Positions 16,894 to 24,549 of a stretch of 34,888 nucleotides of DNA are shown one piece after another (positions within the stretch are counted from its first letter, which is position 1; each line of letters starts with the position of its first letter). This stretch comes from Nautiliaceae bacterium (GTDB lineage Bacteria > Campylobacterota > Campylobacteria > Campylobacterales > Nautiliaceae). Made by a program: the position numbers and the translations under genes. The notes below the pieces were generated by a model that did not search any database, was not told the DNA's origin, and worked only from the letters and a program-made list of their open reading frames with translations. Location: positions 1-34,888 of the forward strand of contig JALTBU010000056.1 of the NCBI GenBank assembly GCA_027008345.1. Direction: 5' to 3'.

Positions 16894-17709
16894 TTGGATA
16901 GAAGGACCTTTCTAAACAATCTGATTCAACTCTCAGCAGCGGCTACCGCTGCTGGTGCCGTTGTTGCAGGTTTTGCAGAAGAAAACAAAGACAAACCATT
17001 AACTCTAAGACCTCCGGGAGCTTTACCGGAGAAAGAATTCATTAAAACATGCATAAGATGCGGTTTATGCGTAGAAGCATGTAAAAACAGAGAAAATAAA
17101 ATGATTGTTAATGGAAAGGAAATTGATACACTTTTTTTAGCGGCACCTGGTGATAACGCACCAGTTGGTACACCATTTTTTATTCCAAGGACAGGACCTT
17201 GTTTTATGTGCGATGATATTCCTTGTATGTATGCCTGTCCCACAGGTGCCCTTACACCAAAAGAGTGCCAAAACGACAAAGGTGAAGTGGCAATTGATTA
17301 TGCAAAAATGGGAGTAGCCGCAATAGATCCGAGCAGTTGTATTGCATTTTGGGGATTACAATGTACAGCATGTTATAGGGCATGTCCTGAACTTGATAAA
17401 GCAATTACAATAGAATGGAAACAAAATAAAAGAACAGGCAAACACGCATATAGAATCCCTGTGGTGCATGAAGAATATTGCACTGGATGTGGAATGTGTG
17501 AAATGGCATGTGTAACTGAAAAACCGGCTATAAAAATATTTCCAAGAGAAGTATTTCTTGGAAAAGCTGGTGATAGGTATGTCAAAGGATGGGATAAAAA
17601 AGATCAGCAAAGAGTTAAAAAAGCAAGTACAAAAACAACCACAAAAACTCCTTGGAGTGAAAAAAATCCACTTCAAAATCTAAATCAGGGAGTAAATTGG
17701 AATGAATAA
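16894..17709 (+). CDS. napG: NapG, periplasmic ferredoxin-type quinol-dehydrogenase subunit
   Basis: A 271-residue Fe-S protein that works with NapH to carry electrons from menaquinol to NapB and NapA. It starts with a TTG codon (16894-16896) preceded by AAGGA; the next residues, DRRTFLNNL, form the twin-arginine motif, which fixes the start. Four [4Fe-4S] motifs are visible: TCIRCGLCVEAC, PCFMCDDIPCMYACP, CIAFWGLQCTACYRACP and YCTGCGMCEMAC. It begins 9 nt after napA and overlaps napH by 8 nt. Confidence 0.96.
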   Translation: MDRRTFLNNLIQLSAAATAAGAVVAGFAEENKDKPLTLRPPGALPEKEFIKTCIRCGLCVEACKNRENKMIVNGKEIDTLFLAAPGDNAPVGTPFFIPRTGPCFMCDDIPCMYACPTGALTPKECQNDKGEVAIDYAKMGVAAIDPSSCIAFWGLQCTACYRACPELDKAITIEWKQNKRTGKHAYRIPVVHEEYCTGCGMCEMACVTEKPAIKIFPREVFLGKAGDRYVKGWDKKDQQRVKKASTKTTTKTPWSEKNPLQNLNQGVNWNE

Positions 17710-18544
17710 AATATTTAAAAACAGATATCTCATCCTAAGACGTATTACTCAATTTACTATACTTTTTTTGTATTTTGCAGCGAATTACTGGGGTTGGAAA
17801 ATATTAATTGGAAATTTAAGTTTTTCAAAACTTTTTAACACAATTCCTTTAACAGACCCTTATGCATTTTTACAAATGCTATTTGCTGGAGCAGTATTAA
17901 GCTCTGACTTAATCATAGGTCTTGTTGTAGTTATTCTTTTTTATGGAATAATAGGCGGAAGAGCTTATTGCAGCTGGGTATGTCCTGTAAATCTAATTAC
18001 CGATTTAGCAGCGTGGGTTAGAAGAAAAACACACCATGAAAAAGATAATTTAGTAAGTGCAATGAAAATTAAAAAATTCCGATATGCATTTTTAATTGCA
18101 ATGCTTTTATTTTCAACAATTATAGGAGCAGCAGCCTATGAATTTATAAATCCTATCGGATTTTTTACAAGAGGTGTTGCTTTCACTCTTGGATTTTCAT
18201 GGGTATGGCTTTTAGTTATTTTTCTTTTTGATGCATTTGTACTCAAAAATGGTTGGTGCGGACATATATGCCCGGTTGGTGCAACATATGCACTTATAGG
18301 CTCAAAAAATATTATAAGGGTATTACATAATAAAGATAATTGTACAAATTGTGGTAACTGTTTTATGGTATGTCCTGAAAATCAGGTTTTAGCACCAGTT
18401 ATTACTAAAAAAAATGACTTTATACACGGTATAGAATGCACTAATTGCGGAAGGTGTATTGAAGTATGTGAAGACAATGCTTTAAAATTTTCATTAAGAA
18501 ATTTTATAAAAGGAGAAAAAAATGAAAAAAATAGCTCTAATTAG
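17702..18544 (+). CDS. napH: NapH, membrane-bound polyferredoxin quinol dehydrogenase
   Basis: A 280-residue integral membrane protein with about four or five hydrophobic helices. It has two cytoplasmic CX3CP motifs (YCSWVCPVNL and WCGHICPVGA) and two C-terminal [4Fe-4S] motifs (NCTNCGNCFMVCPE and ECTNCGRCIEVCED). NapGH is the menaquinol oxidising module in nap clusters that lack napC, as here. It overlaps napG by 8 nt and napB by 23 nt. Confidence 0.96.
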   Translation: MNKIFKNRYLILRRITQFTILFLYFAANYWGWKILIGNLSFSKLFNTIPLTDPYAFLQMLFAGAVLSSDLIIGLVVVILFYGIIGGRAYCSWVCPVNLITDLAAWVRRKTHHEKDNLVSAMKIKKFRYAFLIAMLLFSTIIGAAAYEFINPIGFFTRGVAFTLGFSWVWLLVIFLFDAFVLKNGWCGHICPVGATYALIGSKNIIRVLHNKDNCTNCGNCFMVCPENQVLAPVITKKNDFIHGIECTNCGRCIEVCEDNALKFSLRNFIKGEKNEKNSSN

Positions 18545-19022
18545 TGCTGCTGCAGCACTTTTATTATTTACAGGATGTAATCAAAGTGCATCTACAAATA
18601 AAGTATCAAATAAAAAAGTAGAAGTTACAGGTATAAGAAAAGCAACTCTTGATAAAGGTTCACAAAATCTTCCAGTTGTAACCTATACTTCCCAAGCACC
18701 AATACCTGGAAAAGTTAAACCTTTCCAAAAATCATATGTTACTGCACCTCCTATGATTCCACATAGTATTGCTGGTATGACTCCAATTACTGTTAAAAAC
18801 AATATGTGTCTAAATTGCCATATGCCTCAAAATGCAAAAGCCCTTGGTGTAACACCTATGCCAAAAGACCATTTTGTTGATAATTTTGAAGGCGGCAAAC
18901 ATGTCCAAAGAGTTGCTGGAAGCAGATATTTCTGTACAACATGCCACGCACCTCAGGCAAATTTAAATCCAGTAGTTGAAAACAAGTTTGAATCAATGAA
19001 AGCAAATGCAGGGCTTAAATGA
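18522..19022 (+). CDS. napB: NapB, diheme electron-transfer subunit
   Basis: A 166-residue periplasmic cytochrome that passes electrons to NapA. Two CXXCH motifs are at 96-100 (CLNCH) and 138-142 (CTTCH), with the NapB-specific PPMIPHSI before them. The N-terminus ends in LLLFTGC, which fits a lipobox with Cys19 rather than an ordinary signal peptidase I site. If so, this NapB is lipid-anchored, unlike the soluble NapB of well-studied systems. It overlaps napH by 23 nt and napF by 4 nt. Confidence 0.95.
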   Translation: MKKIALISAAAALLLFTGCNQSASTNKVSNKKVEVTGIRKATLDKGSQNLPVVTYTSQAPIPGKVKPFQKSYVTAPPMIPHSIAGMTPITVKNNMCLNCHMPQNAKALGVTPMPKDHFVDNFEGGKHVQRVAGSRYFCTTCHAPQANLNPVVENKFESMKANAGLK

Positions 19023-19495
19023 TTGATAAACAAAAAAGAAATCTTTTCAGGAGAGCTTCCTCTCCTTTTAAATCTTTTATATATCCTCCGTATTTTGAAA
19101 AAAAAGAAGATTTTTTAAAATGTATTGAATGCGAAAATAAAGAATGCATAAATGCTTGTCCTGAAAAAATAATTGAAATTGAAAATGAAATTCCGATAAT
19201 TAAATTTGGGATAAACGGATGCACTTTTTGCAATGAATGTGCAACCGCTTGTCCCAATCAAGTGCTTGATATAAAATTTAAAAAAGAAAAACTCAATGCA
19301 GAATTTATAATAAATCCTAAAAACTGTCTTTCTTGGAATCAAACTATGTGTTTTTCATGTCAAGATATATGTCAAGAAAATGCTATAATATATAAAGGGA
19401 TGTTTAATCCTGTAATTGATCTGGATAAATGCACTTCGTGCGGATTTTGTATAAGTGTATGTCCTACTTTCGCAATTGATGTTAAAATAATATAA
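19019..19495 (+). CDS. napF: NapF, cytoplasmic ferredoxin-type maturation protein
   Basis: A 158-residue Fe-S protein with no signal peptide. Four cysteine-rich motifs are seen: CIECENKECINACP, CTFCNECATACP, a looser CFSCQDIC and CTSCGFCISVCP. NapF is known to interact with NapA in the cytoplasm before Tat export and to help maturation or activation. The ATG overlaps the napB stop in an ATGA, and napL follows after 10 nt. Confidence 0.92.
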   Translation: MIDKQKRNLFRRASSPFKSFIYPPYFEKKEDFLKCIECENKECINACPEKIIEIENEIPIIKFGINGCTFCNECATACPNQVLDIKFKKEKLNAEFIINPKNCLSWNQTMCFSCQDICQENAIIYKGMFNPVIDLDKCTSCGFCISVCPTFAIDVKII

Positions 19496-19505
19496 AGGTA
19501 ATCAA

Positions 19506-20465
19506 ATGAAAAAAATAATTTTAATTCTAATAAGTATAGTATTTTCTTTTGCAATTACTATATTAAAACCATATAAATTTTATAGATACGATTATTATAT
19601 TTCAAAAATTGCTTTTAATAAAAAATTACTGGTTGTAGGCCTAGAAAACGGAACAATCCTTATTAATAATTTTAAAACAAATAAAAATTTAGACAAAATA
19701 ATCTTGCCAAAAATTCATGATTTTATGGGAGATTTAATTGCTATGCCAATTTATTCAATAGATATATCTCCTGATGGAAACAATATTTTTATATTAGCAC
19801 AAGGCGAAGATGCAAAAAGAGAAATGTATATTTATAATTTAAAAAATAAAAAGCTTACACATATTTATGAAACAAAAGATACTCTTATGAAAGCAAGATA
19901 TATTAATAATAATCATATTTTTATCGCCCTTTTAAGTGATGAAGTAGAACTTTTTAATTTAAAACAAAAAAAATTTCTTTACAGAACACAAGTTGGGAAT
20001 TATGTTTTCTCAACATATGCAATAAATGAAAATAAAACAAAAGCTGTCATAGGTGATGAAAGTGGCAGTATTAAAATTGTAGATATTAAAACAGGGAAAA
20101 AATTAGCAAAAATAGAAGGATTTAACAAAGATAAAACCATTTCACTCGATTTTGTGAAAAACTATATTATAAATGGTAGCAGTGATAAAAGAGTTGCAAT
20201 ATATGATGTTATTAATAAAAATGAAGTTTTAACCTTAACTGCAAATTTTTTACCTTATGCAAGTGCAATAAGTCCTGATTTAAAAACATTTGCAATTCAA
20301 TTTGATGAAAAAAACAATATAAAAGTATTCGATATGAATAAAAAACCTTTATTTTTACTTAAAGGTCATCAAATGCCTCTTATTGATATGAAATATATCA
20401 ATAAAAACACTATTATAAGTTATTCACCAAGTGAAATAATAATTTGGAAAATAAAAGGAGAATAA
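19506..20465 (+). CDS. napL: NapL, periplasmic beta-propeller accessory protein
   Basis: A 319-residue protein with an N-terminal signal sequence (about 1-19). Its repeat-rich beta structure resembles WD40-like propellers: recurring D-x-K-T-G-K turns such as VDIKTGKKLA, and YDVINKNEVLTL and FDMNKKPLFLLKGH. It matches NapL of epsilonproteobacterial nap clusters in position, size and fold. Its exact role in Nap maturation is not settled. The stop abuts the napD start with no gap. Confidence 0.85.
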   Translation: MKKIILILISIVFSFAITILKPYKFYRYDYYISKIAFNKKLLVVGLENGTILINNFKTNKNLDKIILPKIHDFMGDLIAMPIYSIDISPDGNNIFILAQGEDAKREMYIYNLKNKKLTHIYETKDTLMKARYINNNHIFIALLSDEVELFNLKQKKFLYRTQVGNYVFSTYAINENKTKAVIGDESGSIKIVDIKTGKKLAKIEGFNKDKTISLDFVKNYIINGSSDKRVAIYDVINKNEVLTLTANFLPYASAISPDLKTFAIQFDEKNNIKVFDMNKKPLFLLKGHQMPLIDMKYINKNTIISYSPSEIIIWKIKGE

Positions 20466-20810
20466 ATGAATATATCAAGTATTATAGTTAAAACAAGACC
20501 TGAAAATTACGATGCAGTATGGTTAAATCTTAAAGAAAGTGAACTTTGCGAAGTGCATTTTGGTGATAAAGAAAAAGGTGTGATAATTATCACAATAGAA
20601 GGTGAATGTGTAGAAGAAGAGATTGAAAAATTAAGACAGATTGAAGAGATGCCTTTTATCATAAGTGCAGATATGCATATGAGTTACTGTGAAGAAGAAC
20701 TTGATAAAATGATGGAAGACATTGACGCAAATAAAACAATTAAAAAATTAAATGATGAAAAAAAAGCTGAAGAAATAGAATATTTTGGCTCTCTTAAAGG
20801 TAAATATTAA
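20466..20810 (+). CDS. napD: NapD, chaperone for the NapA Tat signal peptide
   Basis: A 114-residue cytoplasmic protein with the NapD ferredoxin-like fold: NISSIIVKTRPENYDAV at the N-terminus, a GVIIITIEGE strand and MPFIISADMHMSYCEEE near the end. NapD binds the NapA twin-arginine signal peptide and delays export until the cofactor is inserted. It is the last gene of the operon. An acidic and lysine-rich tail of about 30 residues extends beyond the core. Confidence 0.93.
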   Translation: MNISSIIVKTRPENYDAVWLNLKESELCEVHFGDKEKGVIIITIEGECVEEEIEKLRQIEEMPFIISADMHMSYCEEELDKMMEDIDANKTIKKLNDEKKAEEIEYFGSLKGKY

Positions 20811-20833
20811 AAATTTTTTTCAAAATTCATTTT

Positions 20834-20866
20834 TGGCACTTTTGAGACACTGAAATTATATAGAAT
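20834..20866 (+). promoter_or_regulatory. Putative promoter with 11-bp direct repeat ahead of hao
   Basis: TGGCACT-TTTG-AGACACT (20834-20851) is followed after 9 nt by a -10 candidate TAGAAT (20861-20866). Read on the other strand the half-sites are AGTGTCT and AGTGCCA, matching the AGTGCCT pair at nap. Layout and spacing equal those at the NrfH-like gene. Confidence 0.5.
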
Positions 20867-20887
20867 TTTAAAGAGATAGTCTCAAAA
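20840..20887. repeat. 9-bp perfect inverted repeat flanking the hao promoter and ribosome site
   Basis: TTTTGAGAC (20840-20848) and GTCTCAAAA (20879-20887) are exact reverse complements 30 nt apart. The left arm overlaps the direct-repeat operator. The right arm sits in the predicted 5' untranslated region and runs into the ribosome site AAAAGGAG. It could be a looped operator, or an RNA hairpin if transcription enters from nap. Confidence 0.6.
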
Positions 20888-20896
20888 GGAGTGAAA

Positions 20897-22435
20897 ATGA
20901 AAAAAGCACTAACAGCAGGGCTAAGCGTTGCAGCACTTACAACTGTTGCATTTGCAGCAAACAGCTTAGACTCAAACCCAAATTACAAAAAACTTAAAAA
21001 CTTTCACCCAAAAGGTGTAAGTAACGACCAATGTTTAATGTGTCACAAAACTATGGATCCTGGAATTGTTGCAGATTGGCAACATTCTAAACATGCAAAA
21101 GCTGGTGTAGGTTGTGTTGAATGTCACGTTGTGCCAAAAGACTATCCGACTGCATTCAAAAACCATCCAATGCAAGGTGCTAACTGGACTGTTCAAATTG
21201 CAGTATCTTCTGTAACTTGTGCAAAATGTCACGCAAAAGAAGTTACTGAATATCTAAATTCAGGGCACGCAAGAGGTGGTGCTCAATGGCTTGCAGTAAA
21301 TGGTAGCAAACATGGATATTTAATGAGCAAACTTTCTTATTATTATGAAAGTTTAAAAGGTAAAAATCCATCTTTAAATGGTGTACCTGGTGCTAAAATG
21401 GCAAAAGGCATTAGAAAAGACGGTTCTGTATATTATGCAAATCAAAATAATCCAAAAATTGCTGATTTAAATGTAGCTAATATCTGTATCCAATGTCATG
21501 GTACTACTGTTAAACTTGATAAAAACGGTGTTCCTGATCCAAGAACATGGCCAAGTGATGGTATTGCTTCACTTTATCCAGATGGTGGTGTTGGAAATTG
21601 TTTAGCATGTCACAGCAGACATAAATTCAGCGCAGCTGAAGCAAGAAATCCAGCAAGCTGTGGAAACTGTCACTTAGGACCTGACCATCCAATGAAAGAA
21701 ATTTTCGAATCAAGTGTTCATGGTCATATCTATGATACAAATGAAAAAGATTATAACTTTGAAACAGGTGCACAAATCCCTGGAAAAACTCTAAGAGCAG
21801 CTACATGTTTTACATGTCATATGGCAGCAATTAATGGTCTTAAAGCTACTCACAACGTATCACTAAGACTTAAATGGAACCTATGGGCACCAGATAGTTT
21901 CTTAAGAACAGGCGGACATGAAACAGCTGGATGGGCTTTCTGGAAAGGTGGAGGAAAAATAATCGGCGGAAAAACTGTAATTAGAGGTAACGCTAAAGCT
22001 GGTAATCCAAATGGACCAGAAGCTGCAAGAGCAGATATGAAAAAAGTTTGTATGACTTGTCACCAAGCAACATTTACAAACAACTATTTCCAAAGAGTAG
22101 ATGCAGCAGTAACAATCTACAATCAATATAAAGCATTTGCAAACAAAATGATGAAAGATCTTAAATCTAAAGGTCTAATCAAAGCTGATGTGTGGAGCGA
22201 TCCATTCTTTAAATTATATTACTATCTATGGCATCATGAAGGAAGAAGATTCAGACATGGTGCAGCTATGGGAAGCCCGGATTATGCTCACTGGCATGGT
22301 GTTTTCCAAGTTATGCAAGATATCAGAGAAATGAACGATATCTATAACTACAGAATGAAAATGTACAAAAAATATGGAAACGCTAAAAAAGTTCTTGAAA
22401 ACGAACCACCAATGCCAGTTGTTACTCACGAATAA
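20897..22435 (+). CDS. hao: Octaheme hydroxylamine-oxidoreductase-like protein (epsilon-Hao)
   Basis: A 512-residue periplasmic multiheme cytochrome with a signal peptide (about 1-20, VAFAAN) and eight CXXCH motifs starting at residues 46, 73, 108, 197, 235, 255, 304 and 385. The catalytic-region sequences GPDHP (near 261) and GSPDYAHWHG (near 459) identify the HAO family rather than NrfA or octaheme tetrathionate reductase. In Campylobacterota such proteins are proposed to work reductively, turning nitrite into hydroxylamine or ammonium. Whether the heme-crosslinking tyrosine of nitrifier HAO is present needs an alignment. A GTG two codons upstream (20891) lies in the ribosome site, so the ATG at 20897 is used. 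It has its own promoter candidate and a terminator. Confidence 0.93.
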   Translation: MKKALTAGLSVAALTTVAFAANSLDSNPNYKKLKNFHPKGVSNDQCLMCHKTMDPGIVADWQHSKHAKAGVGCVECHVVPKDYPTAFKNHPMQGANWTVQIAVSSVTCAKCHAKEVTEYLNSGHARGGAQWLAVNGSKHGYLMSKLSYYYESLKGKNPSLNGVPGAKMAKGIRKDGSVYYANQNNPKIADLNVANICIQCHGTTVKLDKNGVPDPRTWPSDGIASLYPDGGVGNCLACHSRHKFSAAEARNPASCGNCHLGPDHPMKEIFESSVHGHIYDTNEKDYNFETGAQIPGKTLRAATCFTCHMAAINGLKATHNVSLRLKWNLWAPDSFLRTGGHETAGWAFWKGGGKIIGGKTVIRGNAKAGNPNGPEAARADMKKVCMTCHQATFTNNYFQRVDAAVTIYNQYKAFANKMMKDLKSKGLIKADVWSDPFFKLYYYLWHHEGRRFRHGAAMGSPDYAHWHGVFQVMQDIREMNDIYNYRMKMYKKYGNAKKVLENEPPMPVVTHE

Positions 22436-22442
22436 CAAATCT

Positions 22443-22459
22443 GCCCTTTTGGGCTTTTT
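22443..22459 (+). terminator. Rho-independent terminator after hao
   Basis: GCCC (22443-22446), a TTTT loop, GGGC (22451-22454) and five T residues, starting 8 nt after the hao stop codon. The stem is short but G/C-only. Confidence 0.75.
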
Positions 22460-22505
22460 CATTTTTTCTTCATATACTAGTGTCAGTCACTATAATTGAA
22501 TAAAT

Positions 22506-22530
22506 AAAAAAAGGGAAATTATTTTTTCCC
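22506..22530 (-). terminator. Terminator of the monoheme cytochrome gene, with the stop codon in its loop
   Basis: On the minus strand GGGAAA (22530-22525) pairs with TTTCCC (22518-22513), followed by a run of seven T. The last codons (Gly, Lys) form the 5' arm and the TAA stop lies in the loop. A-rich sequence on both sides could let it also back up hao termination on the plus strand. Confidence 0.7.
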
Positions 22531-22755
22531 ATATTTTTTTGCTGCGTCAGCAATATCTTTATCGCTTAAACTTTTAGCGATATTAACCATCATAGGGTTA
22601 CCTTTGCCTGCTTTAAATTCTTTCATTTTTGCTTCGATTTGTGCTGGTGTTAAAGTGTCAAGTTTTTTTGCCATTCCACCATTATGACACATTGCACAAT
22701 CTTGATATGCAAATGCCATTACGCCAAGTGCTGCTAATGCTAATAATTTTTTCAT
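22519..22755 (-). CDS. Periplasmic monoheme cytochrome c (c553-like)
   Basis: A 78-residue protein with a signal peptide (about 1-16), one heme site CAMCH at 20-24 and a probable distal methionine ligand near 54-55 in GNPMMVNIAKSL. It is a small class I cytochrome that probably shuttles electrons between membrane complexes and periplasmic reductases. The C-terminal half is clearly similar to the cytochrome at 23627-23857 (AKSLSxKDI and KxYG patterns). It lies 39 nt after the lipoprotein gene and converges on hao. Confidence 0.92.
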   Translation of the reverse strand: MKKLLALAALGVMAFAYQDCAMCHNGGMAKKLDTLTPAQIEAKMKEFKAGKGNPMMVNIAKSLSDKDIADAAKKYGKK

Positions 22756-22794
22756 TGTTTCTCCTTTTAAAATTTTAAGCTTAATTATATCATA

Positions 22795-23625
22795 TTATGT
22801 TCTAAACCTCATAGGAAGAGGAGCAAATTTAATTTTACATTTGTTTTTAAGTATTTTCCCATTTTTATTGATAATTATCTGATAATAACTATCTGCTCCC
22901 ATTTCATCAGTTGAATGTAAATTTAATATTATTGTATTATCATCAATTTTATAACTATCAATTTTTTCATCCATTCCTAAATCAAAAAATCTAATCCATC
23001 CTTTTGTAATATTGCTTACAAACGCATCTTCATTATTTCCTTTAACAGTCCCTATAATAAAAATATCATTTCCATCTTTAAAAACAAAATTTCCATTAAT
23101 CGGACGGGTTAATTTTATTTTTTTAAATAATTTTCCATTTTTATAGATTTCAATAAAGCTTTGACCATTATTAAAAACATCTATTAATACCAAAATATCA
23201 TTTTTCGTTATAAACATATCTTTTGGTAATGCATATTTTTTCTTTAAAACATCTTTTTTAACAAGTTTTCCATCTTGATTTAATATTAAAAGCTCAGGAA
23301 AATAAGTCTCTTCATTTACTCCTAATACATAAATCTTATTATTCACAATTGCTATTTTTTTAGTATCTAAGAAATAAGGAGTTGAGAACTTTTTAACTTC
23401 TTTGTAATTTTTATCCAAAAAAACTATATCAGTACCATTTGGCCCTGGAGTATAAAAAATATAATACTCTCCAAATTTAATAAGATTATTAGTTGTAATA
23501 TGATATTTTTTCATCAATATTTTATCAGTGTTTACTTCTTTTATTTTCTTGTCAAGATTTGCATTATTACCTGCGCATCCTCCTATTAATAAAACAATAC
23601 TTATACTTCCTAATATTTTTCTCAT
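22795..23625 (-). CDS. Lipoprotein of unknown function, beta-rich
   Basis: Not recognised as a named family. With the start at 23625 it has 276 residues, a lipobox LLIGGC with the lipidated Cys near residue 17, and a beta-rich body with repeated short strands and turns (NQDGKLVKK, YKNGKLFKK, INKNGKILKN). This resembles a beta-propeller, much like NapL in style though not obviously homologous. The frame opens 5 codons earlier (23640) inside the preceding cytochrome gene, but the ATG at 23625 has GGAAGGG in front of it and starts the signal peptide directly. It lies between two paralogous monoheme cytochromes, so a role in electron transfer or cytochrome assembly is possible but unproven. Confidence 0.7.
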   Translation of the reverse strand: MRKILGSISIVLLIGGCAGNNANLDKKIKEVNTDKILMKKYHITTNNLIKFGEYYIFYTPGPNGTDIVFLDKNYKEVKKFSTPYFLDTKKIAIVNNKIYVLGVNEETYFPELLILNQDGKLVKKDVLKKKYALPKDMFITKNDILVLIDVFNNGQSFIEIYKNGKLFKKIKLTRPINGNFVFKDGNDIFIIGTVKGNNEDAFVSNITKGWIRFFDLGMDEKIDSYKIDDNTIILNLHSTDEMGADSYYQIIINKNGKILKNKCKIKFAPLPMRFRT

Positions 23626-23626
23626 T

Positions 23627-23857
23627 TTAATCCCTTCCATAGATTTTTAAAATTTCTTTTATATCTTTTTTTGATAAACTTTTTGCAATATAACCCATTG
23701 TGTTTTTTTGATGTTTAAGCTCTTTCAAACGTTTTTTTATATAACTTTTTTTTAAACTATTTAAATTAATTTCTTTTCTTCCATTATGACATGATAGACA
23801 AAAAGTATAGTTTTTTGCCAAAATTAAAACCGGTATTAAAAATATTATTTTTTTCAT
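23627..23857 (-). CDS. Periplasmic monoheme cytochrome c, paralogue of the one at 22519-22755
   Basis: A 76-residue protein with an N-terminal signal sequence (about 1-14), heme site CLSCH at 20-24 and a candidate Met ligand near residue 54 (NTMGYIAKSLSKKDI). It shares the CxxCHNG start and the IAKSLSxKDI tail with the other small cytochrome but is much more basic (many Lys and Arg). Its start overlaps ccdA by 4 nt. The basic surface suggests an acidic partner or a different docking site. Confidence 0.88.
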   Translation of the reverse strand: MKKIIFLIPVLILAKNYTFCLSCHNGRKEINLNSLKKSYIKKRLKELKHQKNTMGYIAKSLSKKDIKEILKIYGRD

Positions 23858-24549
23858 CTTAATCCTTTATAAAGCATAAAAAATCCTACTAATATAAGTA
23901 AAACCCCGCTAACTTTTTCAATTAATCCCATATATTTTTTCATTTTTTCAATTAACTTCAAACTCATTACAGTAAATAACGCCATTAATATAAAAGGAAG
24001 AGCAAGGCCAGATGTATATAAAAACATCATAAAGACACTTTTTGCCGGTTCAGTTGCAGCCATCCCGACTATTGTTCCAAATATAGGACCAATACAAGGA
24101 GTCCATCCAAGAGCAAATGAAACTCCTAAAAGAAAACTTCCTACATTTTGTAAATTAAGTCTTTTTTCATACTGTAAAAACTTAATTTTAAAAAATCCTC
24201 CGATATGAAGCCCAAAAATTATAATAATTATTGCAGCTACAATATTAAAAACTTTATTATGAAAAAAATTACCTATTAAATTTGCCATTGCGGCTCCTAG
24301 TAGGATAAATACCAGGGCAAAACCTAAAATAAACATAACTGAATTAATAAAAATTTTTAATTTTTCTTCTTTATTTAAACTCCTCTGCTGTAATTCAGAT
24401 GCGCTTATACCAGTAATATAAAAAAAATAAATCGGTACAAGAGGAAGTACACAGGGTGAAAGAAAAGATAAAATTCCTGCTATAAAGCTTACAATATAAG
24501 GCATTGAATCAAAATAATTAAAAAGAGAATAAACTAAATTATCAAACAT
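23854..24549 (-). CDS. ccdA: CcdA-type thiol:disulfide transporter
   Basis: A 231-residue membrane protein with about six helices that carries electrons from cytoplasmic thioredoxin to periplasmic thiol reductants. The two redox cysteines are in SFLSPCVLPLVPIY (helix 1) and GWTPCIGPIFG (helix 4), the DsbD-beta/CcdA signatures. In System II cytochrome c maturation it keeps apocytochrome CXXCH cysteines reduced. Its natural partners here are the CPPC protein and CcsBA encoded at 5276-8211. It overlaps the oxidase gene by 8 nt. Confidence 0.94.
   Translation of the reverse strand: MFDNLVYSLFNYFDSMPYIVSFIAGILSFLSPCVLPLVPIYFFYITGISASELQQRSLNKEEKLKIFINSVMFILGFALVFILLGAAMANLIGNFFHNKVFNIVAAIIIIIFGLHIGGFFKIKFLQYEKRLNLQNVGSFLLGVSFALGWTPCIGPIFGTIVGMAATEPAKSVFMMFLYTSGLALPFILMALFTVMSLKLIEKMKKYMGLIEKVSGVLLILVGFFMLYKGLR

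Noticed and set aside
20891..20896. GTG start for hao two codons upstream
   Set aside because: The GTG shares its first G with the AGGAG ribosome site, so the ATG at 20897 is the functional start.
22478..22492. Inverted repeat TAGTG-TCAGT-CACTA, with a 9-mer (AGTGTCAGT) also found reversed near nap at 13939-13947
   Set aside because: It lies between converging gene ends downstream of hao, not at a promoter, and lacks the 7-4-7 direct-repeat layout.
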